Shown: positions 49,901 to 61,340 of the stretch, in pieces
How positions within the stretch are numbered: the first letter of the stretch is position 1
How the letters are laid out: every line of letters starts with the position of its first letter
NCBI RefSeq assembly: GCF_021018895.1
Contig: NC_079376.1
Span: 17,478,001-17,542,000 of the forward strand
DNA from: Seriola aureovittata
Lineage: Eukaryota > Chordata > Actinopteri > Carangiformes > Carangidae
Direction of reading: 5' to 3'
Length of the DNA stretch: 64,000 nt
Position numbers and translations under genes: made by a program
Notes under the pieces: model-generated
Seen by the model: the letters and a program-made list of their open reading frames with translations, nothing else
Database searches by the model: none
What the model was told of the DNA's origin: nothing

Positions 49901-52608
49901 AGACAGGTATGTGCCACGGGAAAGGGAAAAGCATGACAAAGGATTTGGGCTTAGCGTACGGTCAATTAGAGACTAAGTTGACGGAGAAAATGCCTCAGTC
50001 TTCTAAAAGAAAGTCATTTTTGAGTATTCATGTCAAAGTCACGCACACCAGTTTTACATGAGTCACTGTAGCGCTTGTGACCTTTCATCCAGGAGATAAC
50101 GCCAAAACACGCCCTGTCACTCTCCACCACCCCCATCTCCCAATCACAATAGGCCCTAAAATGAGCCCCTGCTCAGCCCCCTGGGAGTTCCAGCTTTTGC
50201 TAATGGAGGTCTTCCTGTCCTCTGCTTCTCCTGAGAGGCCCAGAGGAGGAAAATCTTTGAGATCATCTTCTGTTCAACAGCCTGCAGAACTGATCAGAGA
50301 TGCTTGCATGTGGTGGCTCCATTTGAAAGGAGAAGCAAATTTTTCAATATCAGCAGGACACCTGTTGCTTTCATTGTTGTAGATTTAAAAATGTAGATTG
50401 TGAAGATTCCACTACGCCAAGAATTCTCTCAGATGTTTCAACCTGAACGTTTATTGTCCCTTCCTGGGATCCATCCACAAGATGCTTGTTCTTTACGCTT
50501 ATTTTGGACTGACCCATTATTAGGTCCCAAACCCAAAGTTGGATAAGCCATGCACGATCAAAAAAACAAAACATTCTTCAGTCCAATTGCTCAGGCGTTT
50601 CAAGCTATCATGAGGATGGTGATATTCTGCGGTAATTTCCTGTCAGTCGTTCGCTCCAATGCCTGACCCTCCCTTATGAGGATTGTAGCCAGAGGCTCCC
50701 AGCTTCCTCTAGATCTGCCACAGATTACAACAGCTGGAATATGACCTACAGTGTGCCTCCCTCAACACCATCTCTTTCCCCCTCTTTTCTTCCCTCCGCG
50801 ACCGTCCTCACTTCTGTAATTCTCCTGTTTTGTTTAGAGAATCAGAATTATTTTAATTGCATTATATTCCAAGCAAGTACTAATTTGATGCACAAGCACT
50901 CCACTTCTTCTCCATGGTGTCACTTCTTTCTCTACTTGATATTCTATCCCTGCTCCCTCCTGTCTTTCCTTCCCCTCTCCTCCACTTTCCCACATCCCTG
51001 CAAGGACCTGGAAATATAAGCCTCACGCAGACCAGCTAAACCTCAGAGAGACTGTGGTGCAGTACTGAGAGGTAGCCATGTATTAAAAATCGGGGCAATC
51101 CAACACTGTGTTTACATGGGCCCTCCGTAGGGCAATATAAGCTAGCTCCTGTCCTGGGAGCCTTTTTTTTTTTTTTGTTTAGAGCCAGAGAAGGGGAGTG
51201 CAGTGCGGAGGAGGGGGTTCACATTCGGCTGTTCGGGAGACAAAACTTGTTTTGTTTTGTGCTGTGGGGGGTGGGGTGGGGGGTGCGCTGCAGCTTGAAG
51301 TGACTGGCCGGCCATGTGTTTTTGTGTGTGTGCTACACGTGAGACGGAGGACTCACAAACACGTACAGATGCATTGACAGTCTTGGCGAGTACAATTGGG
51401 TTTTAGCTTTGTAGGGAAGCCACCCCCCACCCCCCTCCTTCCCTTGCTGTGCCTCTCTGCCTTTTCTTCATTCCCTCATTCTTTCTCCATTAGAGAGCTG
51501 ACCGCTCCTTCCCGAGCACAAGAACTCATAACAATTACCCTACAACTTCTGCTGCAATGCTCCACCCCTTCCTCTCTCTGTCTTCTCCTCACCCCTTCTC
51601 TATCTTGCACCCTCCTCTCTGTTCTTCCAATTCCATCCATCTTTTCATCTGACCCCAGCCTGCTTAAGCCTTTTTTCTCTTAAGCTCAGACCTCCTGTTT
51701 TAAAAAAAAAACACCTTTTTTCCAAGTAATTTAAGTAGCCATTATTCTTCCAGTCACATTCAGCTAAGCCTCACCTCAATGCCTCTTCATCTATCTTCAT
51801 CCCCGCTTTCCCAAAAGCTTCTGTCTCTCTCTGTTTGTAATGTATTTCTAATGTACTGCGTTTGAGCTGAATTCTGAGAAAAGACACATGATTACCCAAT
51901 GTGCAAACTACTAAGGAAGTTATCCAATGTACCATCTGTGTGTGCTTATGTGCACCACCAGTCTCCAATTGTCTTAACCAACAAAAATGAAAACACTCCA
52001 TTCATGGCTGACTAGTGGGTGGCATGTCAGATTTGTGCTCCCTCCTGGACATTTAGTTGATCTCAAAGCACTGCTTTGGAATCAGTTCCAGGTGAACGCT
52101 GCCGGAGATTTCCTGGAATGATCTCCAGGTTCTATCTGCTCTCTTTTCTCCTCGCCAGGCGTACCCCGGCAAACCAGACTCAAAACGTGCCCTGTATCTG
52201 GAGGAGGCCACGGAGGCTGTTTGCATGTAGAATTAGGGAGTTGGAGGAAGGGGCTTGTGTGCATACTGTGTCAAATGTGCTCTGCAGAGTAAATGGTAGT
52301 GACTCGGGACCCTTTTCTTTGATGTCTAAGGACATTTAGATATGCAACTTGTAGGCTCTCTGAAGTTATTTTCAGTAGCCATTCAGGGGATATTTTGGCC
52401 ATTTTGTACAGTGCATGTGTGTGACTGCTGTAGGGCGAATGAATGTCTCTTAATAGGCACAAGAGTGTATTCAACCAGTTTTTGAATGCACACCACAGAC
52501 TGTGAAAAGCTGAGGAGTGGAGCCATTACAGAGTTGGGATGTTTCCCCAAGTATGTGTTAGAAAGACTGGGTGTGGAGGTGAAATAGGGACAGATGGTTA
52601 GAATACAC

Positions 52609-52702
<94 letters not shown>

Positions 52703-55700
52703 TCTCCAAGTGTGTTGGAGCCTTTCCAGGAACTGTCAGGAAATCAGATGTGAATCAACAGTACAGACAACAAGTGTATCTGTGTGTGTTGCCATGTGAA
52801 TGCCGGACACCACATCTGGTCATGCAGTGGGGCACTAGGTCAGGTCTCGAGGGACTGAGCGAGCGTGTGTGCCTCAAGACTGTCAATCCACGCCCTTATC
52901 TCAGTGTGAACTGAGGAGCGCCCCTTCCTGTTTCCTTAAACAGACATGCTCCAGTTGGAGTGTCCACGTTCAGATAGCAAAAGACTCTGCGAAGACAACA
53001 TCCTGCCAATCGTGGCGGGCGTTTTTAGTGTTCCTTAATATAGAACTACAAACAGAGACCCACTACCCTGCTATTCGTTTGGCGCATGTACCCTCAATGT
53101 GTGGCTGTGTGTGAGAAAACTTAACAATGTGGTTTGGTGGTGAGGTAAAAGAATAAGGGAGGTGTATGTGTGGGAGAGAGAGAGAGAGAGGGGGAATATG
53201 ATATGTGCGTGTGTTTGTGTGTGTGTGTGCGTGTGTAATCGGGTCCAGCTGTGGTCTTGAGTCACTGGTCAGATGAGGGAGCGACTTGGCTCAGATAGTG
53301 CCTCCTCCTCCTCCACATCTCTATCCATTCTTCATCTAATTACCGACCTTCCCAACCTTTCCGCTCCTCAACGGTCTCCCTCACATCACCCTTGCTTACA
53401 TTGCGCCACAGTCTGTACGCTTCCTCTGTTAAATCTGTCTTTTATTGTCCTTCCTCTCTTCTTTTCCCTTTTCACATTCCCTCTCTCCTTTTTATGATGA
53501 TGGTTACTTAACAGTTTTTTAATACTCTGGTATCGTTTACCTCTTGGCTTCACTGGGTCCGAGTGCGTCTTTTGATGTCTGTGCATGTCCGGGGCAATAA
53601 TACTCTTAAAGAAGGAGAACTGCAGACTTTCTTTCTCCCTTAGTTACCCCTCATCTTGAAACTGAATCGAGTGCAGCTCATTTCTAATGACTAACAGTGG
53701 GTAACAAGGAAAACACTTATTGAACCACAGGGATGGTGACACAGAAGCCAATTTCACAATGCTCCCAAAATGTTGCTTAAATGTGTTTTCTCTGTCTTTG
53801 TCCAGACTTGTTTGGGGTCTTTTTTTTTTTTTTTTTTTCCTCTTTCTCGGTTAGTTGATTTTAGATGACATGAGTAAAACCTTTCGGCTCAGTTTTGCCT
53901 CATTAGAGATGACTTGCCAGCGCCATTCCTCTCTGCTTGCTGAGGCTTGCCACTCAGCTCAGTTCAACTTGTAGCCTTCTAATGAGTTGTCCTAATGAGT
54001 TGGTCTCCTAATGTTGCTCGTTTGATTTCATTTGATTAGTCATTGTCTGCAGAGGGTTCAGCTATGTCTGCTTTAGGGGAGTCAGACCCAGTTTGCCTCT
54101 AAAAAATGCCTCTTTTAATCCTGTGTATGGAGTGATTGTAGAAAATGACTTGCAGTATAATAATCCCCTGTCTTAGTGTAGCAGCTTATTTAGTACTGCC
54201 ATGAAAACACAAGCTGCATATATTATTGACCCAGGAATAGATTTAAATAAGAGAAGATGTTTTTCAGAGTGTGAAATTTGTTCGTCACGCTAAACACGTC
54301 ACGATGAACTGCGATGTCGTTGGTAATCCTTTAACATTTTAGTGTCATCATCAAAATCTTTGTATGATTTGTCCAGTAATTTGCCTGGTGACCATACCTG
54401 AAAAGCTAAAGTCATTGCCATGCTACCACGTTGAACTGAAGATGGCGTGTACAGCCACACAGAGCTCTCAGAGGTCTCCAAGTCTTGTTAGAATTGATTT
54501 ACCTACAGTACATATTCATCTTGAATCAAATTGACATCCTCAGTAAAGTACAGAGGTGTTAAACATTAATATAATTTGAAATATTTAGCAGAAATGTGGG
54601 GGTCAAGTACACTTTTGTGTAGAGAAAGGGCACCATAAACCCTGGTAACACGGTAAGAGCATTAAATATAGTGGCTGGTGGTGTTGTGAGGGGCGAAATC
54701 AGAGACAAAACATTCAGAAAGAAAGACCAGACGAGCTGACAGACACGTTAAGGCTAATTGTGTGCCTTCATCTACTGTATCTTTTAAAAAAGACAATACT
54801 ACAAAGCATCTTCAGTCAGATGGAATAACAAAGTATTTTTTTCATGTAAACACACCCACACACACTCTGTTCCCCTTCCAGACGGAGCGTGGGGAATGGC
54901 TACAGTTCCAGGCCGACCTCCAGGTGGCGGTGTCAGTGGCAGACCGCCTGAGAGCCGAGGCAGAAGAGGAGCTGACGGCGCTTCGAACGGCGCACAAGGA
55001 TGTGGAGAGGGAGCTGGCTGCCGCCCAGCAGAGGCAGAAGGAGGCTGATTTGCAGCTGGTCACCCTGAGAGGGGAGTTAAAGGAGAGCAGGCAGAGGCTG
55101 GCGACTCTCACCCAGGCTCAAGGCAAAACTGATGCTCAGGCTCCGTGTCAGGAACCAGAGAGGCCCAACGCGGAACCAACCAACGCTTCTGAGAGCAAAG
55201 AAGGGACCCAGAGGGGCGTGGATAGGGCGGCGCACCGGCTGGGACGAGAAGCGACGGAGACTCGGAGTGAGAATGACGTGACGAAGACTGTTGCCAGCGA
55301 GGAGGCGAGAACAGGCTGTAAGGGTGTGGCTAAACGTTACCTGAGAAACGTAACCAATGAGGACAGGTGCGGAGAGGAGGCGCGATCCACTGAGACACGA
55401 AGGACGGTAACCACAGAGAGGTCAAGGTGCGATAAACTATTTTACTTTGTGTTTTTTTGGGGAATACACAAAAACAAGTGGTACTTCTGCAGTACATTAC
55501 TAATGCATCATTTTGTGTGGGTGGCTCCTCAGTGCGTTCAGGCAGTCAGATATTTAAAAGCAAAGCCTCTTTCCCGTCTTAAACATTTTTTGTCTCTGAC
55601 ACCACATGCAGAAATGGATAACAATAACAATGACCAAATTTGGCCAGGTCTGTCTGTGATTGTGGCCTTTTTTTGAATGTGCTGCACTCAATCCACAGGC

Positions 55701-56257
55701 TTTTACAGGGCCACTTGGCTGGAGTTGAGTGGAATAGCAAAACAGTTGGTTCGGTTTATTGTGTCTGTTCTCTTCACTGTGTGTTGTAATATTACAGAAG
55801 CCTGTCCAGATTACCTGCCTCTTCAGACTCCCTCACCGTGCAGAATGGAACCTCGCAGTCCAACACTGCCACAACGGTCGGACCCACAAACAAGGTGAGA
55901 TACTTAATCTTTAGGAAGATTCTTCATTATTTAGTAGTTCATTCGTTGTTGGCCAGTAAATGCTTGTGCACCTAATCAGTGGTTTGTTTTACATGCAGTG
56001 ATTTTTGCCCTAATTTTAATGAATTTTGTTTGTTTTCAAGAACTTAGGGCAACTAAGAGGCCGAAAAAGTCTGGACTGGCAAGACAGCAAGTCAAACACT
56101 GATATAGGTGAGTGTGTGTGCAATTTGCTTGTGTACAATGTGTTACATTATGTTAGTGTGTGCGGTACAGCTGTTATTTCACTTTCAAATTTTTATCCTA
56201 AAATTGTTAAAGGCTTCCCACTGAGGTTTTGACCACTACTGGTGCTGTTGAGCAGTG

Positions 56258-56299
<42 letters not shown>

Positions 56300-57130
56300 T
56301 TTCCGTTTTGTTTGTGTGGTGCATGCGCAGGAGGACGCACAGTGACGAACATGCACACGCCTGAGTGTGCGGCCAAACCGAATATACACACATCATTGGT
56401 TGAAGAAGGAAGAACAAACAGAGGCAATGAAGAAGAGAACTAGTGATGAAAACAGTGCTTGGTTTCTAATAATTAAAAAAAAAAAAAGATCGGCTTTACA
56501 AATGTTTTATTAGGAGGGAAATGTGGTGCACATTTGTTAGACCTCAAAAATTTGCACAATCCGTTTTGGTAAGAAAAGAACTGGACATAGACATACATTT
56601 ATTTACAGGAAAACTCCACAGTGCACTAATCAACATTGTTTTATAGACAGTGGCTCAAATGATGTAATGTGTAATATGAAAAGAGAGGCACATAAAACAC
56701 AAAGCCACAGGAAATTATGATCCATTTTTCTGCAGTATCCCTCAACTCTATGGAACATTTGATCATTTTTCTTATTGTTTTGTTTTTCATGTTCCACAAC
56801 TTCTCATAATGTCATTTCCATCAATAGCAGACAGCTTTTTTCACCATAAAAGTTCTTTTTTCTTTTTATAAACCAGCTGTAGTGTCCCTGCTCAGCACTA
56901 AACAGACGCTGCCCCCCCAAGTGGCCAAAAGATGATTTAATGCGGCTTTAAAACATGTAGATGTGTCACAGGTTGTGTGATTAAACGTCTCTCCTTTCAG
57001 CACTGCCTGTTCATAATCATGACTCGCTGTTAGGTAAGGCTCTATTGTTGCTCGTCTTTGCAGGAAAACGTGAGGAATCTCTAAACAAGTACAACTCTGC
57101 CCTCACGGAGTTACCTCCCACCAAGTGAGT

Positions 57131-57188
<58 letters not shown>

Positions 57189-58462
57189 AACACTGACAGA
57201 CCATTGTTTCCAAGAGACCAACCTAATTGCTACATCCTGTGTAAAACTAATTACTTGCCTTGACCCAAGTACATTTGTCTGCTGAACTCATAGAGCTCAA
57301 TATTGGGGCCAAAACACCTCTCTCACCTGAATCAATGTGTTAATTAAGTTTTTCTTTCAGTACCAAAGTTAACTACTGTATGTGACAAGATTTTTATTAT
57401 TTATTTATTTATTTCATTTATACTCCCACAAAATGTTAGCGCATAACGACAACAATCTGAGGCTCTCAGCAGTTTGTTTCTTGTTGTCAGGTCCCAGGAT
57501 GGTTTCAACCCACTGCTGCGTCGCCATGGAGGCTCCAAGAGAAACTCGCTTCTCCGCTGGTGTCAGATCCGGACACAAGGCTATAAGGTGATCCTGGATT
57601 TGGTTTTTGTACATATTCTTGAAACTGAACTGGATTATATTTTATGTAAATTTACATTTTTATTTCATGTAGATTAATGAAATAAGTTTTCTTTTCCAAG
57701 CAGCAGCTAAGGTTGTATTGATATCTGACAGTTTCATCTAAGGGAATATGTCGAATTAGTGCTTCGCATGGGTTGTAGTGTATGTCGTCATACGTACCGG
57801 ATAAATTTCCTGATTCGCCTTCTTGAAATTCAGCCTTGATGAGATGTCACAATACTTTTAATATTTCTCAGAAGAAGTGAGAATTCCAGTTTTCAAAAGT
57901 CTTAAGTCTTTAAAAACCTAAATTTCAAATGGTTACTTACCAACTGAAACCACTGGAACTCTTTGCTGTTCCCCTTTCCGTCATTCCTTTTCCTTGCAGA
58001 ATATTGACATCACCAACTTCAGCAGCAGCTGGGCTGATGGTCTCGCCTTCTGTGCTGTCTACCACACCTACCTCCCCTCACACATCCCTTACAGCACTCT
58101 TACTCCAGAGAACAAGGTAGGAACTGTGCCTGCCGCCTGTGAAACGAATAGCACCATTTGATTTATGCCGTTCAACTTATCGATTCATTCTTTTCTCTGC
58201 AGAAGGAGAATCTCAGTCTGGCATTCAAAACAGGAGAGACTGTTGGGATTTCACAAACCTTGGTACGCCCCGGTGTATTTTACAAATATAACTGTACAGT
58301 AAAGCCTCATCAGACTTTTCTATGAAGGTTGAGTTTGAGCTTATCAACTTCTTTGAAATCTTTGTCCGGCAGACGGTGGAGGAGATGCTGAGAGTGGGTG
58401 GTCCTGACTGGCAAAGGGTCCTGAGCTACGTGGAGAACGTGTACCGTCACTTTGAGATGTGA
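46512..58462 (+). CDS. Short cytospin/SPECC1-like protein with CH domain
   Basis: Exons: 46512-46551, 48286-48924, 49152-49204, 54882-55426, 55798-55894, 56041-56107, 57064-57124, 57491-57587, 58000-58116, 58203-58262, 58373-58462. Total 621 residues with all phases compatible. Residues 1-7 (MGNFSSK) fit the N-myristoylation pattern. Residues 15-225 are Ser/Pro/Thr-rich and probably disordered, with PPPPVPV and [12 protein letters not shown]. Residues 245-340 are coiled coil; [14 protein letters not shown] matches AEWRQFQADLQTAV of human cytospin-A. Residues 515-621 are a calponin-homology domain: [40 protein letters not shown]. Cytospins bind actin and microtubules. This protein lacks the roughly 750 N-terminal residues of cytospin-A (1117 residues) and has a different N-terminus. 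It may be a distinct fish paralogue or a short isoform; no upstream coiled-coil exons were seen. Confidence 0.88.
46552..48285 (+). other. Cytospin-like intron
   Basis: 1.7 kb containing a GT array at 46929-47003 interrupted by CTGTCTGT. An ORF across this array (46929-47345) is a translation of the repeat. Long T tract before acceptor 'tttag'. Confidence 0.7.
46929..47003. repeat. (GT)n microsatellite, interrupted
   Basis: GT array broken once by 'ctgtctgt' at 46972-46979. Confidence 0.95.
48286..48924 (+). CDS. Cytospin-like coding exon 2 (Ser/Pro-rich)
   Basis: Codes a low-complexity region with many SP/TP sites and a PPPPVPV SH3-type motif, then [14 protein letters not shown]. The end is best placed at a GC donor (CAG|GCAAGA). 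A GT site six bases later would also keep the frame but fits the consensus poorly. Confidence 0.8.
49152..49204 (+). CDS. Cytospin-like coding exon 3
   Basis: Codes [18 protein letters not shown] with its first base from exon 2; a leucine-heptad start of the coiled coil. Acceptor 'ccctcag', donor CAG|GTGAGA. Confidence 0.8.
49420..49485. repeat. (GATA)n plus 'ctttattt...ggggaaattc' tail
   Basis: GATAGATA repeats run into 'actttatttatgccctaggg', then 'gaaattcatga'. This signature recurs in fish genomes at the 3' ends of retroelements (LINE-like). The assignment to a particular family is uncertain. Confidence 0.5.
51265..51283 (+). other. Potential G-quadruplex in intron
   Basis: Runs of seven, four and seven G are separated by single T bases. 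The last run can be split to give four tracts. On the transcribed RNA strand. Confidence 0.5.
52604..52700. repeat. (CA)n microsatellite, two interruptions
   Basis: CA array of about 97 bases broken by 'acg' at 52611-52613 and by a missing base ('acaacac') near 52655. Confidence 0.95.
54882..55426 (+). CDS. Cytospin-like coding exon 4 (coiled coil)
   Basis: Codes [20 protein letters not shown] and a Glu/Arg/Leu-rich heptad region, then a polar Thr/Glu/Arg-rich tail. This is the segment most similar to the last coiled coil of cytospin-A. Donor is AAG|GTGCGA. Confidence 0.88.
55798..55894 (+). CDS. Cytospin-like coding exon 5
   Basis: Codes [18 protein letters not shown] and a Ser/Thr-rich linker, ending at AAG|GTGAGA. 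The preceding exon supplies two bases of the first Arg codon. Confidence 0.8.
56041..56107 (+). CDS. Cytospin-like coding exon 6
   Basis: Codes [19 protein letters not shown] plus TDI. The phase matches both neighbours. Acceptor 'tgttttcaag', donor GGTGAGTG. Confidence 0.78.
56263..56295. repeat. A33 homopolymer
   Basis: A perfect poly-A tract in an intron. No retroposed body or target duplication was recognised beside it. Confidence 0.9.
57001..57063 (+). other. Possible in-frame 5' extension of exon 7 (alternative acceptor)
   Basis: A second acceptor 'ctcctttcag' ends at 57000. Reading from 57001 into exon 7 adds 63 bases with no stop ([11 protein letters not shown] then a hydrophobic [10 protein letters not shown]). 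A GTAAGG donor at 57034 would define a 33-base exon, but the remaining 30-base intron is shorter than vertebrate splicing normally allows. Confidence 0.45.
57064..57124 (+). CDS. Cytospin-like coding exon 7
   Basis: Codes [19 protein letters not shown]. Donor AA|GTGAGT is followed within 8 bases by a long CA array. Confidence 0.8.
57132..57186. repeat. (CA)27 microsatellite next to a splice donor
   Basis: The array starts at intron position +8 after exon 7. CA-rich intronic elements are known binding sites for hnRNP L. Confidence 0.95.
57491..57587 (+). CDS. Cytospin-like coding exon 8 (CH domain start)
   Basis: Codes [18 protein letters not shown], then [14 protein letters not shown]. The GGSKRN.LL.WCQ..T.GY pattern is the first helix of the cytospin CH domain. 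Confidence 0.9.
58000..58116 (+). CDS. Cytospin-like coding exon 9 (CH domain core)
   Basis: Codes [18 protein letters not shown] and [12 protein letters not shown]. It is nearly identical to the cytospin-A signature, with the invariant CH-domain Trp and DGLAFC. Confidence 0.93.
58203..58262 (+). CDS. Cytospin-like coding exon 10
   Basis: Codes [20 protein letters not shown], matching the N..LAF..AE..GI..TL CH helix. Confidence 0.9.
58373..58462 (+). CDS. Cytospin-like coding exon 11 with stop
   Basis: Codes [20 protein letters not shown] and VYRHFEM, matching the cytospin C-terminus (PDWQNVMLYVTAIYKYFET). The stop TGA is at 58460-58462. Confidence 0.92.
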   Translation, partial: TVEEMLRVGGPDWQRVLSYVENVYRHFEM

Positions 58463-58993
58463 CTGCTGCAGGAACTGACAGACAATCCCGTACTGGATCC
58501 TTAAGGACTCATCAAAGGAAACATGATGACGGCTCCCTGAATACTAAACCATGCCTTTGGTAGGTGTCGGGAAACTGGAGAAACTGTTTTTCTGTCTTCT
58601 GTTTTCTGGCAAAAAAAAAAAAAAAAAAGACATTAAAATATTACTTTTCTTGCTGTTTAAGTGCCGGATATCTTAGAAACAATAACAGTGACAAAAAGCC
58701 ATCATTACCAGAAGACATAAACTCTGCTGTTCTCTGGTCTTTTCCATTAACTTTTAATGTGACGTTACAGCTCAGGCGGCAAAAGGAGTTGTGGAAAATT
58801 GTAGCACATTGGACATACTTAACATATTTACTGAATAATTGTGTTTACTTACCATCAAATTTTCACAGCTAAGCAGGTGTGTTGGTAACGCTGGACAAAA
58901 ATCTTTGTTTAGTCCTTTTGTTGAAGACATATTTCATCATTAAATTGTTACAATAATATATGTGTCGAAACACACCTTTCTCTAAGAAATAAA
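58463..58993 (+). other. Probable 3' UTR with AATAAA
   Basis: No open frame of note. AATAAA at 58988-58993 lies 526 bases after the stop. Further AATAAA words at 60040 and 60109 could be distal sites. Confidence 0.5.
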
Positions 58994-61233
58994 ACTTTGG
59001 AAATTTTAATTTGCTGCTGTGAGTTGAAGTTCTCTCTGCTTTATTAGCTGTTATACGAAAAATGTCCAGGCAGAGGAAGTGATTTGATTGGTTTGTTACC
59101 ACTGACTCCACAGTCAGAATTTACATTCGTATAAGTTTTATATTCTTAATCAGCCGGCATTTCACATACGTCAGCATGTAGTCTGAGGAATTCCGACACG
59201 GTGGAAGTAGAGAGCTTATCCACTTGAGTGAAATGTGCAGAGGTAAGCATCTGACCAGCTGAGGAGGAGGAGGAGGAGGATGCAGAGCGAATGATCAACA
59301 AAACACTGCCTTTTTAATGCAGAATTACATACTGTAGCTTTCAAAGTAAAGGTCATGCTTGACCAACTCCTGGAAATTCAGAACATGTGGAGTATGGTGT
59401 ATGTACAGAGTGAGTTGCTGTGTATGTCTCCACACTGGTACTTCACTGGCAGAAAGTACTGTATTACAACATGTCTTTTGTCAATTATGTTTTTCCCTTT
59501 AACCTTGTATGTGATGCTTTCCAGAGATTCCTCTTGTTCTTGGCCTTTTTTAGCCCTCTGTAAATATGCACTTCGTCAGCACTTTGTTTGTGTAAGAATG
59601 TAATAATGTACAGTACAGGTTTGACAGAACTGCTGTAGTCTTGTTAAAAGCTCAGTAGGCATTCAGTAGCAAGGCTGCAGACCAGTCAGAAGATTTGTTT
59701 TTGAATGGCAGTAGATGTTTGCTCCCAGGAAACACTGAGACTGTGTGGCAGTTATCAAAACCTTTAGAAAGTGCCTCCATGTTATCACAAGTGTTCCAGT
59801 GCTGTTTAGGTGCTCAGGGACGTGCATTGCAGGCGTGACATAGAGCAAAAAAAAAAACAAGCTGACACAGGCTTGAAAATCCAGGTTTCAACACAATGTC
59901 ACGTTCCACCTGAATTCTCACAGATGCACGAACACACTGTCATATTTCACCTGTGCTGAGAAACTAAACACCAGGTATTGTTACGACATGTTTGAAGCCG
60001 AGTTTGTTGCCAAAGTCGTACGTGCCAAATAATTGGACAAATAAACCTTATATTGTAAAACATGTTAATATGTAACTAGTGTGGAAAAAAAAAACATGAT
60101 ACCAAAGAAATAAAATATTAATATGAAACAAATAATAATGTGTGAGTATTGTGTAAACACATGATCAAGTGGTTCTATTTTGTTGGCTTTCAGCTCGGTG
60201 AAGTAAAGTGAAGTACTCCCAACTCCCTTCCGGTTTAAAGTTTTAAAGGTGAGGAGTTAGCCTTGACTCTGTTACCTCCTGCTGGTAAACGAGAGTTAAT
60301 GCAGGCTGTCATTGTGCCCGTCCCGTCATGTTTCCTCAGTGAAAATTTGAATTAGTGGTTAAAACATGCTCCCACAATGTCAGCGGTTCTCCTCCACGCT
60401 GCAATTTTTTTTTTTTTGCCACAAACTCTTTGTGTACTAACATGTATTTATGTGAAACTGTCACAACAGAGCAAAACAAACAACAGTATGACATCTTTCT
60501 CTCAGTTTAATAGTATGTAAGACCAGTAGTTGTAGCTGTTTTTTTTGTTTTTCTTTGGACTGAGAGCATATGGACAAAGTTAACTGCATTTTCCATCCAC
60601 CATCCACATTTTTCTCCCAAGACAAAGCCTCATTATCACCCCCGCTTCTCTGCCATCCTGACACCCTGTGTTGTCACAAAGTAATTAAAATGTCAAACCT
60701 TTTTACCAGATAGCTGAAGTGTGATAACAGGGATTTGTTTTCCAAGGAGAGAGCTAGAAAGTAGTAAAAAATGTTTACTAAAAACAATCCAGATTCAGAT
60801 AGCAGCCTCTTATTTTCATGCCAAGAATTAAACTCCCAGGTGGCTTTGTGTCGCGTATCACATCCAGAGTTGTGTTCCTCCTGGCGCTCAGGACGTACTT
60901 CCTTCTCAGCACGGATACACTAACACCAGAGTGTCTCTCTCTGTGCTTTGGACATGACTGGGAATTGTCAGACTCTGAATAGATAGATGAGATGTTTCCC
61001 CCCTGGGCAAAGGCGTAAAAGAGTGTGTGAACACCCCCACCCCCCCAACTTCACTTATCCATTGTGTGTAACAAAGAATATATGTGATAATATGTACGCA
61101 TGGTGGTGTGTGTGGACATGTGATGGGTGTTGGTGTGAGGGCAGGAGGTGGAGTTTTGTCACATATAGTCCAGATCGGTTGAGCTTGTGTAAGTGGACGC
61201 CGTCAGTAGTTTGGCGTCAGAGCGAAAGGTGGG
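58994..61233. other. Intergenic DNA before the cd109-like gene
   Basis: No exon seen. A (GGA)n patch lies at 59262-59280 and T/A tracts are present. A C-rich patch at 61025-61048 precedes the next gene. Confidence 0.5.
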
Positions 61234-61260
61234 ATGTTTGACGAAGAAGGGAACAGGAGC

Positions 61261-61340
61261 ATGGATGGGATCTGGACCCTGGTTCTGTGTTTGGGAGTTG
61301 TGTGTTTTGCTGTGCCTGGCTCGACTCAGGATCCAAACAG
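61261..61340 (+). CDS. cd109: cd109-like coding exon 1 (signal peptide)
   Basis: Codes MDGIWTLVLCLGVVCFAVPG and STQDPN plus two bases. Donor is CAG|GTAAGT. Confidence 0.85.

Larger units (their letters stand above)
49205..54881 (+). other. Cytospin-like intron (5.7 kb)
   Basis: Contains a GATA microsatellite with a LINE-like tail at 49420-49485, a G-rich patch at 51265-51283, a long CA array at 52604-52700 and GA/GT patches at 53177-53236. A T17 tract lies near 53821-53838. No additional exon was supported. Confidence 0.7.

Noticed and set aside
54762..54881. Upstream extension of the coiled-coil exon to an ATG at 54762
   Set aside because: A standard acceptor lies at 54880-54881 in phase with exon 3, so the extension is intron.
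57001..57033. 33-base microexon
   Set aside because: The intron to exon 7 would be only 30 bases, below usual vertebrate limits; an alternative acceptor explains the signals better.
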